Shown here: positions 35,386 to 43,221 of the stretch, piece after piece
How the letters are laid out: each line of letters opens with the position of its first letter
Numbering within the stretch: position 1 is the first letter of the stretch
Assembly (NCBI GenBank): GCA_017434825.1
Contig: JAFSGC010000019.1
Coordinates: 1 to 49,278 of the forward strand
DNA from: Bacilli bacterium
GTDB lineage: Bacteria > Bacillota_I > Bacilli_A > RF39 > UBA660
DNA length: 49,278 nt
Reading direction: 5' to 3'
Notes under the pieces: generated by a model
Told to the model about the DNA's origin: nothing
Seen by the model: the letters and a program-made list of their open reading frames with translations, nothing else
Database searches by the model: none
Position numbers and translations under genes: made by a program

Positions 35386-35394
35386 ATTATACCA
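35386..35394 (-). promoter_or_regulatory. TG-extended -10 box of AAA+ gene
   Basis: TGGTATAAT on the minus strand, 17 bp before the ATG with a GGTGATAAC ribosome site between. It faces the plus-strand box at 35410-35418. Confidence 0.6.
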
Positions 35395-35409
35395 AATCTA
35401 ACTAGCAAA

Positions 35410-35418
35410 TGATATAAT
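35410..35418 (+). promoter_or_regulatory. TG-extended -10 box of orphan protein gene
   Basis: TGATATAAT on the plus strand only six bases before the ATG at 35425, so transcription should begin at or near the start codon. Confidence 0.6.
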
Positions 35419-35424
35419 AAATTT

Positions 35425-36528
35425 ATGAATGAAGTTTTAAATGTATTTTATAATCATGTTATCCCAGGAGCTTTACAAGGAGAAATTGACTGTGAACTAT
35501 TAGTTCATATGATTTGTAATGTTTATTTTCCAGAAAATAATCGACTTTTAAAAGCAACAGATAAATATGAAGATTTAATTATTCCAACACTTATTATTAA
35601 TAATCAAAATGAATTTAATAATGCTTTAATTGATTATGTTGAAACAATGTTAGCTTTTTATCAAGACTATGACTTTTCCTCAATTGATAAACAATATTAT
35701 CCAGCATACATTATTGCAACGGCTTTAGCTAATATGAGTCAAAAGGATTATTTAGATCCTACAACTTATTTTAGATTAAGAACAGAAGCAATTAAACAAA
35801 ATCCTTTTATTTTATCAGAAACCAAAGTTCCGGTAGCACATAGTGACGACTTTAAGGGAGATTTATACTACACAGTCAACAAAGAAAAGCCGAATGAAGA
35901 AGCTCCTTTTAGATATACTCTTTTTGTTACTGATGGCACTGATACTTACGAATTTCAAACAATAAGATTTTTTATTCACGACAAAACTGCTTATATCGGT
36001 GCTATCCAAGGAAATAAACCAGATGAAAAAACCAAATATCAAAACAAAGTAAAAAGAGTTTTATATAAAGCTAACGAAGGAATTAACTCAGAAAACGAAC
36101 TATACCAAACTAATCCCGGGGCTGTGGTAGCACTTACATCTTTCATTGCCTTATTAAACAGTATGGGAATTAATAAAGTAGCAATATTACCTTATGGGAT
36201 CCAAAGATGGAATGATAAAAAGATATTATTTTCTAATCTAAGCGAAAAACTTCAAAACAATAAAATCGAAGAACCCTATAAAATTAAAGTAGTAAGAGTT
36301 ATTGAAAGAACATCCTCATACTTTGATAAAGTTCCAACGATTAGAAATCAATTAAAGAATTCGCTATTAAGATTTCACTACCATTTAAATGGTAGTTCAT
36401 TAACGCAAGATAATGAAGAACTATTAATTGAATGCGGACAAATAACCAATGGTAATAACAACCTACTCAATGAAATTTATGGAACGTTCAACAATTTATC
36501 AACAAAAAAAGCTAATCAATTAGATTAG
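35425..36528 (+). CDS. Orphan protein, distant paralogue of the 40387 product
   Basis: A 367-residue cytosolic-looking protein. No known family recognised. The middle (TYEFQTIRFFIHDKTAYIGA) and the block VVALTSFIALLNSMGINKVA line up with IRYNLPLIRYAFDEDGVCYL and FVVSLSLFVDMLRELGTTKM of the protein at 40387, so they form one family within this genome. There is no ribosome site; the -10 box is six bases from the ATG, so the mRNA is probably leaderless. It is divergent from the AAA+ gene and ends in a terminator that overlaps the stop codon. Confidence 0.6.
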   Translation: MNEVLNVFYNHVIPGALQGEIDCELLVHMICNVYFPENNRLLKATDKYEDLIIPTLIINNQNEFNNALIDYVETMLAFYQDYDFSSIDKQYYPAYIIATALANMSQKDYLDPTTYFRLRTEAIKQNPFILSETKVPVAHSDDFKGDLYYTVNKEKPNEEAPFRYTLFVTDGTDTYEFQTIRFFIHDKTAYIGAIQGNKPDEKTKYQNKVKRVLYKANEGINSENELYQTNPGAVVALTSFIALLNSMGINKVAILPYGIQRWNDKKILFSNLSEKLQNNKIEEPYKIKVVRVIERTSSYFDKVPTIRNQLKNSLLRFHYHLNGSSLTQDNEELLIECGQITNGNNNLLNEIYGTFNNLSTKKANQLD

Positions 36529-36537
36529 CTTTTTTAT
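36504..36537 (+). terminator. Terminator containing the stop codon of the orphan gene
   Basis: A GCTAATC/GATTAGC stem (36511-36517 with 36523-36529), extended by A/T pairs, followed by six T. The TAG stop (36526-36528) is in the stem. Confidence 0.8.
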
Positions 36538-36545
36538 TTCCATAA

Positions 36546-36621
36546 TGGCGCCCAATGTAGGACTCGAACCTACGACCTAACGGTTAACAGCCGTGCGCTC
36601 TACCGACTGAGCTAATTGGGC
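36546..36621 (-). tRNA. tRNA-Asn (GTT)
   Basis: Acceptor stem GCCCAAT/ATTGGGC, D-stem GCTC/GAGC, anticodon stem ACGG/CCGT with loop CTGTTAA (anticodon GTT), T-stem GTAGG/CCTAC with TTCGAGT loop, discriminator G and encoded CCA. 76 bases. Confidence 0.97.
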
Positions 36622-36636
36622 ATCAGTACAAGTAAA

Positions 36637-36665
36637 ATTATATTAAATTACGCTCGATATGTCAA
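36637..36665 (-). promoter_or_regulatory. Consensus promoter of tRNA-Asn
   Basis: TTGACA (36665-36660), exactly 17 bp, TATAAT (36642-36637) on the minus strand, a perfect sigma-70/A consensus; the start is predicted about 9 bases before the tRNA. Confidence 0.85.
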
Positions 36666-36778
36666 TCGCTTTTTTCCATTTTTTTAAAAATCTTGTTTAT
36701 TGACCCGTTGCGTGTTTCAATAGAGCTTTAATCCCTTCTTTCTTCTTTGAGATTTTAGGTCAATAATTTTTTTCTTAA

Positions 36779-37642
36779 TTAACTGGAAATATAGTCGTAT
36801 ACTCCATTCATCCCATCATATTTCAATCTGATAGTATCATTAGGAAATATGAATACGCTACCTAGCCCACCTGCACCGATCGTATAACTTTGAGAAGTTG
36901 CCAAAGACACATTCTCAATAGCATGTTGGTAGCTCCCGAAAACTGCAGCAGGATATGCATTAATGGACATATTAGCATCAATAGTACACTCTAAATAAGT
37001 TAAACTTGTATCATTTAACAAATTCATCGAAATCCCAAAACCATTTGAATGATTTTGAATGTTAGTACCATTAAAATTATACTGAACCCATTGATAACTG
37101 CCATCGTTAATCTTATAGATTTGTTGACCTTGTTGTGTTCCATTAATCACACTTAAATTTGAAAGTCTTACACCAATTACGTCAAAAGATCTTACTACAG
37201 GCATAATTTTCCAAATAGCATTTAATGTGAAAAATGCAGTATGTGCAGAATCGCTTGTTCTTGAAAATCCTAAAGATAATTGTTTATATGATGTTCCTAT
37301 TAAAGTCGCTCTAGTTAAATAATTTGGACTAACAGTTTCATATTCTTCTTTTGATATTTCAGTTTCTGTAACTTCACCAGTCACATTGTTAATTTCTGTT
37401 TTAACATACTTATTTTGCACTTGAACACTATCATAATCTAAATTCATACTTTTAATTTGGTCATATTTATTTTGGTCTAAAACTGCTATATGCGCTTCAG
37501 TATAAAGTAATTTTAAATTATTATAATCTTCTTCAGGAATCACAACACCTAAGTCATTTACATAATCTTGTGCATTAACAAAATTTGGTGCACATATAAA
37601 TAACAAAAGAAAACTTGCAATTAATAAATAGCACTTTTTCAT
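36779..37642 (-). CDS. Secreted protein of unknown function
   Basis: A 287-residue protein read from MKKCYLLIA; GGAGAG precedes this ATG, while the longer start at 37696 has no ribosome site. A signal peptide runs to about residue 24 (FVNA-QDYVND). The mature part is soluble, rich in Asn/Ser/Thr and beta-strand-like, with no cysteine pair, anchor or recognised domain. It lies 72 bp after a membrane-bound XRE regulator gene with the same direction, so it may be its target or signal partner. Confidence 0.65.
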   Translation of the reverse strand: MKKCYLLIASFLLLFICAPNFVNAQDYVNDLGVVIPEEDYNNLKLLYTEAHIAVLDQNKYDQIKSMNLDYDSVQVQNKYVKTEINNVTGEVTETEISKEEYETVSPNYLTRATLIGTSYKQLSLGFSRTSDSAHTAFFTLNAIWKIMPVVRSFDVIGVRLSNLSVINGTQQGQQIYKINDGSYQWVQYNFNGTNIQNHSNGFGISMNLLNDTSLTYLECTIDANMSINAYPAAVFGSYQHAIENVSLATSQSYTIGAGGLGSVFIFPNDTIRLKYDGMNGVYDYISS

Positions 37643-37714
37643 ATCCCGCTCTCCTTTCCAGGCAAAACTATATCCTAAAAAGTCGAATTTTGACAATCTC
37701 TTTTTCGTAGAGTT

Positions 37715-38776
37715 CTACTCTACGATTAATAGAGTTATATATTCTTCCAAGGTTTTACAAACACTTTCGACAGTTGAACAAACTCCAACTTGGCAATCTA
37801 AACTCCCATCATTATAGTCATAAATGTATTTTTCAAATAAAATTCGTTCAGTACCACTTTTGTTATATACACATACTATTAATAAATTCGTTTTTAAATT
37901 AAACGTTATATTTTTAATAATAATGGAGTCAGTACTGTTATAAGTTATTTTATTTGCATTAGAGTAATAACTGACAATTTCCTCTAGTTTATTATTTTTT
38001 TTATTTAACTTCCAGTTATCACCATCTTTTTTGAATCCTGCCTTCTTTAAATTAGCAACAATTTCTTCTTCAGTTAGCAAATGTAACTTTGAAACCCTTG
38101 GAGATTTAATTTCATTATCTTTAGAAATATTTGTAGATGCTAATTTAACTTCATAGACAGTATCTTCTTTTTTATTATTAGTGATTGTTACCTTAACCAT
38201 TATTTTATCTTGATTAATATCGTCAGCATATTTAACCACAATATTAGAAAGTTCATTAGTATGATATATCAAGGTTTTATCACTATATATTTCAACACTT
38301 ATAATATCAGTTTCTTTAATATTATAGTTCCATATATCAATATTACTTATATACAGCATACTTGTTTGATTAGTTTCCACTAAAGTTCCATGTACATTAA
38401 CTTCAACACTAGAATTTTTAGTTTCTAACAAATATATTTTTGTAGAATCATAATTATTTATGAAAAATAAACATAAGAAAATTATTAATGGTATAGTTAT
38501 TGCAGCATATATTGCAATCATCCGATTAATTATTTTCCTACGTTTATGTCTCTTTCTTCTTTCAAGATTATATTCTCCATCATGTAGTTCTTCTAAAAAG
38601 ATATCTAAAACAGAACATAATTTAGTTTGATAAGCAATATCAGGAAATCCATTACCCTTTTCCCATTTAGATACTGTCTTATCAGAGGCACCAATTAATT
38701 CTGCTAATTGAAGTTGAGTTAGATTCTTCTCTTTTCTCAACATTACTATAAAATTTCCTACTTTATTTAAATCCAT
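37715..38776 (-). CDS. Membrane-anchored XRE-family regulator
   Basis: A 353-residue protein read from MDLNKVGNFI. The longer start at 38806 has no ribosome site, and this one has a weak GAGAG. An N-terminal helix-turn-helix of the XRE/Cro type (about residues 8-60: RKEKNLTQLQLAELIGASDK, then VSKWEKGNGFPD) is followed by a basic KRHKRRK stretch, one membrane helix (about 84-105) and an extracellular domain of about 245 residues with two nearby cysteines. This is a one-component transmembrane regulator. Its ligand is unknown. Confidence 0.78.
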   Translation of the reverse strand: MDLNKVGNFIVMLRKEKNLTQLQLAELIGASDKTVSKWEKGNGFPDIAYQTKLCSVLDIFLEELHDGEYNLERRKRHKRRKIINRMIAIYAAITIPLIIFLCLFFINNYDSTKIYLLETKNSSVEVNVHGTLVETNQTSMLYISNIDIWNYNIKETDIISVEIYSDKTLIYHTNELSNIVVKYADDINQDKIMVKVTITNNKKEDTVYEVKLASTNISKDNEIKSPRVSKLHLLTEEEIVANLKKAGFKKDGDNWKLNKKNNKLEEIVSYYSNANKITYNSTDSIIIKNITFNLKTNLLIVCVYNKSGTERILFEKYIYDYNDGSLDCQVGVCSTVESVCKTLEEYITLLIVE

Positions 38777-38830
38777 ATTACTTACTCTCAGACCAAATTT
38801 TACCATTAATAAATTTTTATTTTTTGAAAA

Positions 38831-39487
38831 TTATCTTTGTGTAAACTTTTGCCAAATTTCTCCATCCGGTTTTCTTTCAAAAGTCAATTGTTCTTTTGTT
38901 GTCGGATGTAAAAAAGATAACTTATATGCAAATAATGCTATTTGTTTCTTATCTTGGTCTCCATATAGTTGATCGCCATATAAAGGATGATTTCTCGAAG
39001 AAAATTGAACTCTTATTTGATGAAAACGTCCTGTAATTAAGTCAATGTCCATTAAAGAAAGATTATCTTTTTCCTCAATCACTTTATAATTTAAAACAGC
39101 ATCTTTTCCATTCGGAGTATTTAGTAATACTTTTTTGTTTTCACATTTTTCTAATTTATCTTTAAAAGTTCCTTGCTTTTCATTTAGATAGCCTTTTACA
39201 ACAGCATAATAAGACTTGTGCATTTTTCCTTCACGAATTTGATCACTTAGTCTTGAAGCCGCCTTTGAAGTCTTAGCAAAAACCATCACGCCGCCTACAG
39301 GACGATCTAAACGATGAACAAGTCCCAAATATACATTTCCTGGTTTTTGATATTTTTCTTTAAGATAAGATTTTATTAAAGTAAGCATATCTATATCATG
39401 AGTATTATCTGCTTGGGATAAAATATTTGGCTTCTTTACAACCACAATAATATGGTTATCTTCATATAAAATTTCTAAATTAGTCAT
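38831..39487 (-). CDS. RluA-family pseudouridine synthase
   Basis: A 218-residue enzyme that isomerises uridine to pseudouridine in rRNA or tRNA. The catalytic motif HRLDRPVGG (Asp in HRLD) is at about residue 62-70, and GRFHQIRVQF and HPLYGDQLYG are typical later motifs. It lacks the S4 RNA-binding domain of RluC/RluD, as in the short YlyB/RluA-like or TruC-type members, so the site it modifies is uncertain. It overlaps the upstream methyltransferase gene by eight bases. Confidence 0.88.
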   Translation of the reverse strand: MTNLEILYEDNHIIVVVKKPNILSQADNTHDIDMLTLIKSYLKEKYQKPGNVYLGLVHRLDRPVGGVMVFAKTSKAASRLSDQIREGKMHKSYYAVVKGYLNEKQGTFKDKLEKCENKKVLLNTPNGKDAVLNYKVIEEKDNLSLMDIDLITGRFHQIRVQFSSRNHPLYGDQLYGDQDKKQIALFAYKLSFLHPTTKEQLTFERKPDGEIWQKFTQR

Positions 39488-40334
39488 TAGTTATCCACCC
39501 TGTTACACCACAAGGTAAATATAATTTACTTTCTTCAATAGGTAGTGCAATTTCATCTACTGCTACACTTGCATTTCTAAAGTGAGTCTTTAAAATATTT
39601 TCTAAAGTTAATAAAGAAAGATTAGTAGAATATGTATTAACACATACAAATAAGTAATCTTCTGCTAAGATTTGCTCACATAAAGATAATAGTCTATCTA
39701 AATCCTTTTCTATAGACCAAACTTCTTTATTAGCTCCTCTTCCATAACTCGGAGGATCCATTACAATACCATCATACTTATTACCACGTCTTATTTCTCT
39801 TTCGACAAATTTAATTACATCGTCTACTAAAAATCTAACTGGTTTATCTTGAAGTCCCGAAGATACAACATTTTCCTTAGCCCAATCATTCATTCCTTTC
39901 GAAGAATCAACATGAACTACACTAGCTCCTGCAGAAAGACACGCTACAGTTGCTCCTCCTGTATAAGCAAACAAATTTAATACTTTAATATCTTTTTTAT
40001 TACTACTTTTGATTTTATCCATCATTCGTTCCCAGTTAACAGCTTGTTCTGGAAATAAACCTGTATGTTTAAAGCCCATTTGTTTGATATTAAAAGTTAA
40101 ATTTTTATAATTTATTGTCCAACGTTCAGGTACTTTCTTTAAATTTTCCCAATGGCCTCCACCTGTATTTGAACGATAGTAAACTGCATCAGCTTCACTA
40201 TTTTGAATTTTTGAATCATGCCAAATAATAACAGGATCTGGTCTTAATAAAGTTACATTGCCCCATTTTTCCAATTTTTGGCCGTTGCTAGCCTTAATTA
40301 ATCGATAATCATTTCCAAAGTTACTAATTAACAT
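39480..40334 (-). CDS. Class I SAM methyltransferase, RlmI/RlmK-like
   Basis: A 284-residue Rossmann-fold methyltransferase. Motif I is LNLFAYTGGATVACL (about 140) followed by the acidic VVHVDSSKG; motif IV is MDPPSYGRG, as in RlmI/RlmL 23S rRNA methyltransferases. The N-terminal PUA-type domain of RlmI is not seen, so it is a short form. Co-translation with a pseudouridine synthase (8-base overlap) supports an RNA-modification role. Ribosome site AAAGGTGATG. Confidence 0.85.
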   Translation of the reverse strand: MLISNFGNDYRLIKASNGQKLEKWGNVTLLRPDPVIIWHDSKIQNSEADAVYYRSNTGGGHWENLKKVPERWTINYKNLTFNIKQMGFKHTGLFPEQAVNWERMMDKIKSSNKKDIKVLNLFAYTGGATVACLSAGASVVHVDSSKGMNDWAKENVVSSGLQDKPVRFLVDDVIKFVEREIRRGNKYDGIVMDPPSYGRGANKEVWSIEKDLDRLLSLCEQILAEDYLFVCVNTYSTNLSLLTLENILKTHFRNASVAVDEIALPIEESKLYLPCGVTGWITND

Positions 40335-40386
40335 AATTCATCACCTTTATAAATTATAAAATAATACGTTTTAAAACGCAATTTAT

Positions 40387-41325
40387 TTACGATTCTCGCT
40401 TTAATATTTTCTCTTTTTCTTTAGGAAGTATTGTAATATGTGTGTAGCTATCAACATCTAAAGGAAAAAATTCTATTACAAAGCCATCATCCTGGAATTC
40501 CATTCTTTTTAACAGTCTTACAAAATTATCTAAAATTCTTTCTAATATTTGATTACTTTTGGTAACACTTGAAGCTCCAATATATTTGCGATATCTACCA
40601 AATAAAAAGTCTGGTGCCACCATCTTCGTAGTTCCTAACTCTCTTAACATATCTACAAATAAAGATAACGATACCACAAAGCTCGGAGAAACATTTCTAA
40701 ATTTTGTTATACCTTGATTTACATCATTAACAATGTCTCTATAAGTATCATCCAAAACAACTATGCGGTCTCTACCAAATTGAACTGCAAATAAATAACA
40801 TACTCCATCTTCATCAAATGCATATCTAATTAAAGGTAGATTATAACGAATCCCATCAGATTCCATATAAAAAACCATTACATAAGGAGTCTCTAATCCA
40901 GGACATTCTAAAAATCTCTGAGCATAATATTTTACACCATCTTTTTCCATCAAAAGTTTTGGACTATCAAACTCTTCGAATTGATTATTTCTAAAAAACG
41001 CTATTCTTTTATAAATAAAACTTGTTAAATCCTCAGCATCAGTAGAAGTCATATTAATAAGCAAGTTATTAAAGAAGAAAGATAAGTCATGATAATCTTC
41101 GAGTTTTGGTTTATCAGAATAAAAAGTATTTAGTTCATTTACAAATTCAATTAAAGCAACTTCTAAATCTGCTACATCTTTAACTACAATATTTGGTTTG
41201 TAGTACGATTGTTCTTTTCGAGCTTCAATTATTGCACTATTACCTAAAAATACTGTATTATATTTTCCTTTTTTCTTAAGTTCTAAAAAGAAATACTCTA
41301 GTATATTTTCTGGAATCTCAAACAT
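40387..41325 (-). CDS. Orphan protein, distant paralogue of the 35425 product
   Basis: A 312-residue cytosolic-looking protein with no recognised family. The core (RYNLPLIRYAFDEDGVCYLF) and the helix VSLSLFVDMLRELGTTKMV align with the orphan protein at 35425. The N-terminal 90 residues differ more. It has a strong AAGGAGGGAAGA ribosome site, unlike its paralogue, and an extended -10. It is divergent from the lysozyme-like lipoprotein gene. Confidence 0.58.
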   Translation of the reverse strand: MFEIPENILEYFFLELKKKGKYNTVFLGNSAIIEARKEQSYYKPNIVVKDVADLEVALIEFVNELNTFYSDKPKLEDYHDLSFFFNNLLINMTSTDAEDLTSFIYKRIAFFRNNQFEEFDSPKLLMEKDGVKYYAQRFLECPGLETPYVMVFYMESDGIRYNLPLIRYAFDEDGVCYLFAVQFGRDRIVVLDDTYRDIVNDVNQGITKFRNVSPSFVVSLSLFVDMLRELGTTKMVAPDFLFGRYRKYIGASSVTKSNQILERILDNFVRLLKRMEFQDDGFVIEFFPLDVDSYTHITILPKEKEKILKRES

Positions 41326-41350
41326 ATTCTTCCCTCCTTAAAGCTATGCT

Positions 41351-41359
41351 ATTATAACA
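41351..41359 (-). promoter_or_regulatory. TG-extended -10 box of the 40387 gene
   Basis: TGTTATAAT on the minus strand, 26 bp before the ATG at 41325. Confidence 0.55.
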
Positions 41360-41405
41360 CAAACTTATTTTTTTGAAAGTATTTTATACAAAGACACAAA
41401 TATCT

Positions 41406-41414
41406 TGCTATAAT
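41406..41414 (+). promoter_or_regulatory. TG-extended -10 box of the GH25 gene
   Basis: TGCTATAAT on the plus strand, followed by an AGAAGGAA ribosome site and ATG at 41434. Confidence 0.6.
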
Positions 41415-41433
41415 AAAAAAGAAGGAATTATTT

Positions 41434-42609
41434 ATGAAAAAAATTATTGTAATTATAACTATTTTATTATTAACATCATGTAAAGCTAGCAACAAGCCAA
41501 GTGTTAGCGAAGAATTTTTAAATACCAAAACAAATGAATTTGAATATGGAAGTCTAGTTAAATTATCCAACCTTTTCGAAGATAAGGAACTTAAATTTAC
41601 CCAAGAATATTTAGATACATCTTTCATTGGAGAAAAAACTTCTTATATTGAGTTTGAAAAGAATAATCAATTATTTAAAGAGGAATATACATATTCAGTT
41701 GTAGATACAACAGAACCTCTTATTTGGATTGCAGGTTCCTACACTATAACAAAAGGTTCCGAAGATAATTTAACTAAGAAAATTATTTGTGCAGATAACC
41801 ATGCAAAAAAGCCAAACTGTTATATCGAAGGCGATTATGATGTAAATAAAGTTGGAAGTTACAAATTAAAGTTTATTGCCGAAGATGAATACGGAAACAA
41901 AGAAAGTGCTAACTTTACTTTATATGTAACTAATCCAAAGAATAGTAATGGTTCTACAAATAGCAACACTAATAAGATAAGAACAGATATTAAAGATGTT
42001 ATAAAAAAATATAAAAATGAAGATACAATGATTGGAATAGACGTTTCCAAATATCAAGGAGATATCAATTGGAAGAAAGTTAAGGATGCCGGAGTGGAAT
42101 TTGCAATGATTCGAATGGGGACCCAATGGTACTTTGGAGAAGAATATATTATTGACCCATATTTTGAAAAAAATGCTGAAGGTGCTTTAGCTAACGATAT
42201 TAAAGTTGGTATATACTTCTATTCATATGCCCGTAACGCTGAAGAAGGTAAAGAACAAGCTCAGTACGTTATAGATAATATCAAAAAATATGATATCACC
42301 TTCCCTGTTGCTTATGACTGGGAAAGCTATAGTACTTGGAATGATCTTGGTATAAGTTTATTTGATTTACAAAGTGCAGCCAATGCCTTTCAAGATGAAG
42401 TTAGAAAAGCTGGTTATACACCTATTCATTATGGAAGTAAAAATTATTTAAATGCTTTTTGGCAACCGATTAAATACGATACTTGGCTAGCACATTATAC
42501 TAAGGGAACATCAGATTATGACAAAGACTACAAAATGTGGCAATTATGTAACAATGGACTGGTGGATGGTATCAGCGGTGATGTTGATATCGATGTTTAT
42601 TACAAATAA
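41434..42609 (+). CDS. GH25 lysozyme-like lipoprotein
   Basis: A 391-residue exported lipoprotein. The signal ends in the lipobox LLTSC (Cys16), the substrate for Lgt. An Ig-like domain (about 88-166, ending FTLYVT) and a Ser/Asn-rich linker (about 168-183) precede the glycoside hydrolase 25 domain (about 199-391), which starts GIDVSKYQGDINW and carries YDWE (Asp295, Glu297) at the catalytic place; Asp203 is also conserved. It should cleave the muramic acid linkage in peptidoglycan, for wall remodelling or attack on competitors. The end of the gene shares a terminator with carD. Confidence 0.92.
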   Translation: MKKIIVIITILLLTSCKASNKPSVSEEFLNTKTNEFEYGSLVKLSNLFEDKELKFTQEYLDTSFIGEKTSYIEFEKNNQLFKEEYTYSVVDTTEPLIWIAGSYTITKGSEDNLTKKIICADNHAKKPNCYIEGDYDVNKVGSYKLKFIAEDEYGNKESANFTLYVTNPKNSNGSTNSNTNKIRTDIKDVIKKYKNEDTMIGIDVSKYQGDINWKKVKDAGVEFAMIRMGTQWYFGEEYIIDPYFEKNAEGALANDIKVGIYFYSYARNAEEGKEQAQYVIDNIKKYDITFPVAYDWESYSTWNDLGISLFDLQSAANAFQDEVRKAGYTPIHYGSKNYLNAFWQPIKYDTWLAHYTKGTSDYDKDYKMWQLCNNGLVDGISGDVDIDVYYK

Positions 42610-42640
42610 AAAGACAGTTTTAAAAACTGTTTTTTATTTT
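42610..42640. terminator. Bidirectional terminator between GH25 gene and carD
   Basis: An ACAGTTTT/AAAACTGT stem (42614-42621 with 42623-42630) is flanked by A and T runs; the gene stops lie on each side. Confidence 0.75.
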
Positions 42641-43107
42641 GTAGATAATTTATTTACGATATATTCTTTAGTTTCATCATAAGATAAATTTAAACTTATT
42701 GATAATTCTGTATATAATAATTTTTCTGCTTTTTTAAAATAAAAATCATCTTTTTCACCAATCTTTTTACCTTCATCTACTCGTTTTAAATTTCTTAAAT
42801 ATGTAGTTTTGATAATTTTTATTAAATCCTCTAAAGATGAAGAAGCTAGTAAAGCTTGATATTCATGTTCTAACATTTTTTCATTTAAATCTAATGTTTC
42901 TATTTCACTCATATGTTCAATTAAGTTTTCCGCTTCATCTTTTGTTAAGACATTTCTTAGAAACTCGTTTGAAGCTGGAACTTTTAATGACAAACTATCA
43001 TCACTAAGCGGAGATAAAGCATAATATGCCTCTCCTCGCATTTCCAAAATGTCTTTTACAACACAAACATCCTTACAATATACTAAATAATCTCCTTTTT
43101 GATACAT
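42634..43107 (-). CDS. CarD-like transcription regulator
   Basis: A 157-residue protein of the CarD/CdnL/TRCF-RID family. Residues 1-50 (YQKGDYLVYCKDVCVVKDIL, then LSLKVPASN) match the RNA polymerase-binding Tudor-like domain. The remainder is helical and charged. CarD-type proteins bind the polymerase beta subunit and stabilise open promoters, particularly of rRNA. A strong AGGGAGGAAAT ribosome site precedes the ATG, with a stem-loop and T run between it and the promoter (43131-43169). Confidence 0.82.
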   Translation of the reverse strand: MYQKGDYLVYCKDVCVVKDILEMRGEAYYALSPLSDDSLSLKVPASNEFLRNVLTKDEAENLIEHMSEIETLDLNEKMLEHEYQALLASSSLEDLIKIIKTTYLRNLKRVDEGKKIGEKDDFYFKKAEKLLYTELSISLNLSYDETKEYIVNKLSTK

Positions 43108-43121
43108 TATTTCCTCCCTAT

Positions 43122-43169
43122 AATAAAAAAAGTAGCTATTAAACTGGACTTACGCCATTAATAGCTACT
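43122..43169 (-). terminator. Stem-loop with T run in the carD leader (possible attenuator)
   Basis: An 11-bp stem AGTAGCTATTA/TAATAGCTACT (43131-43141 with 43159-43169) is followed by a run of seven T on the minus strand. It could end the phosphoesterase transcript at 43222, but it also lies downstream of a promoter-like pair in front of carD. Confidence 0.7.
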
Positions 43170-43184
43170 CGTTTATGTAAGAAA

Positions 43185-43214
43185 ATTATATCATTTTTTA
43201 TCGGTTTATGTAAG
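43185..43214 (-). promoter_or_regulatory. Promoter-like pair upstream of carD hairpin
   Basis: CTTACA (43214-43209), 18 bp, TATAAT (43190-43185) with TG before it (TGATATAAT) on the minus strand. Transcripts would begin just before the stem-loop at 43131-43169. Confidence 0.5.
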
Positions 43215-43221
43215 TGAAAAA

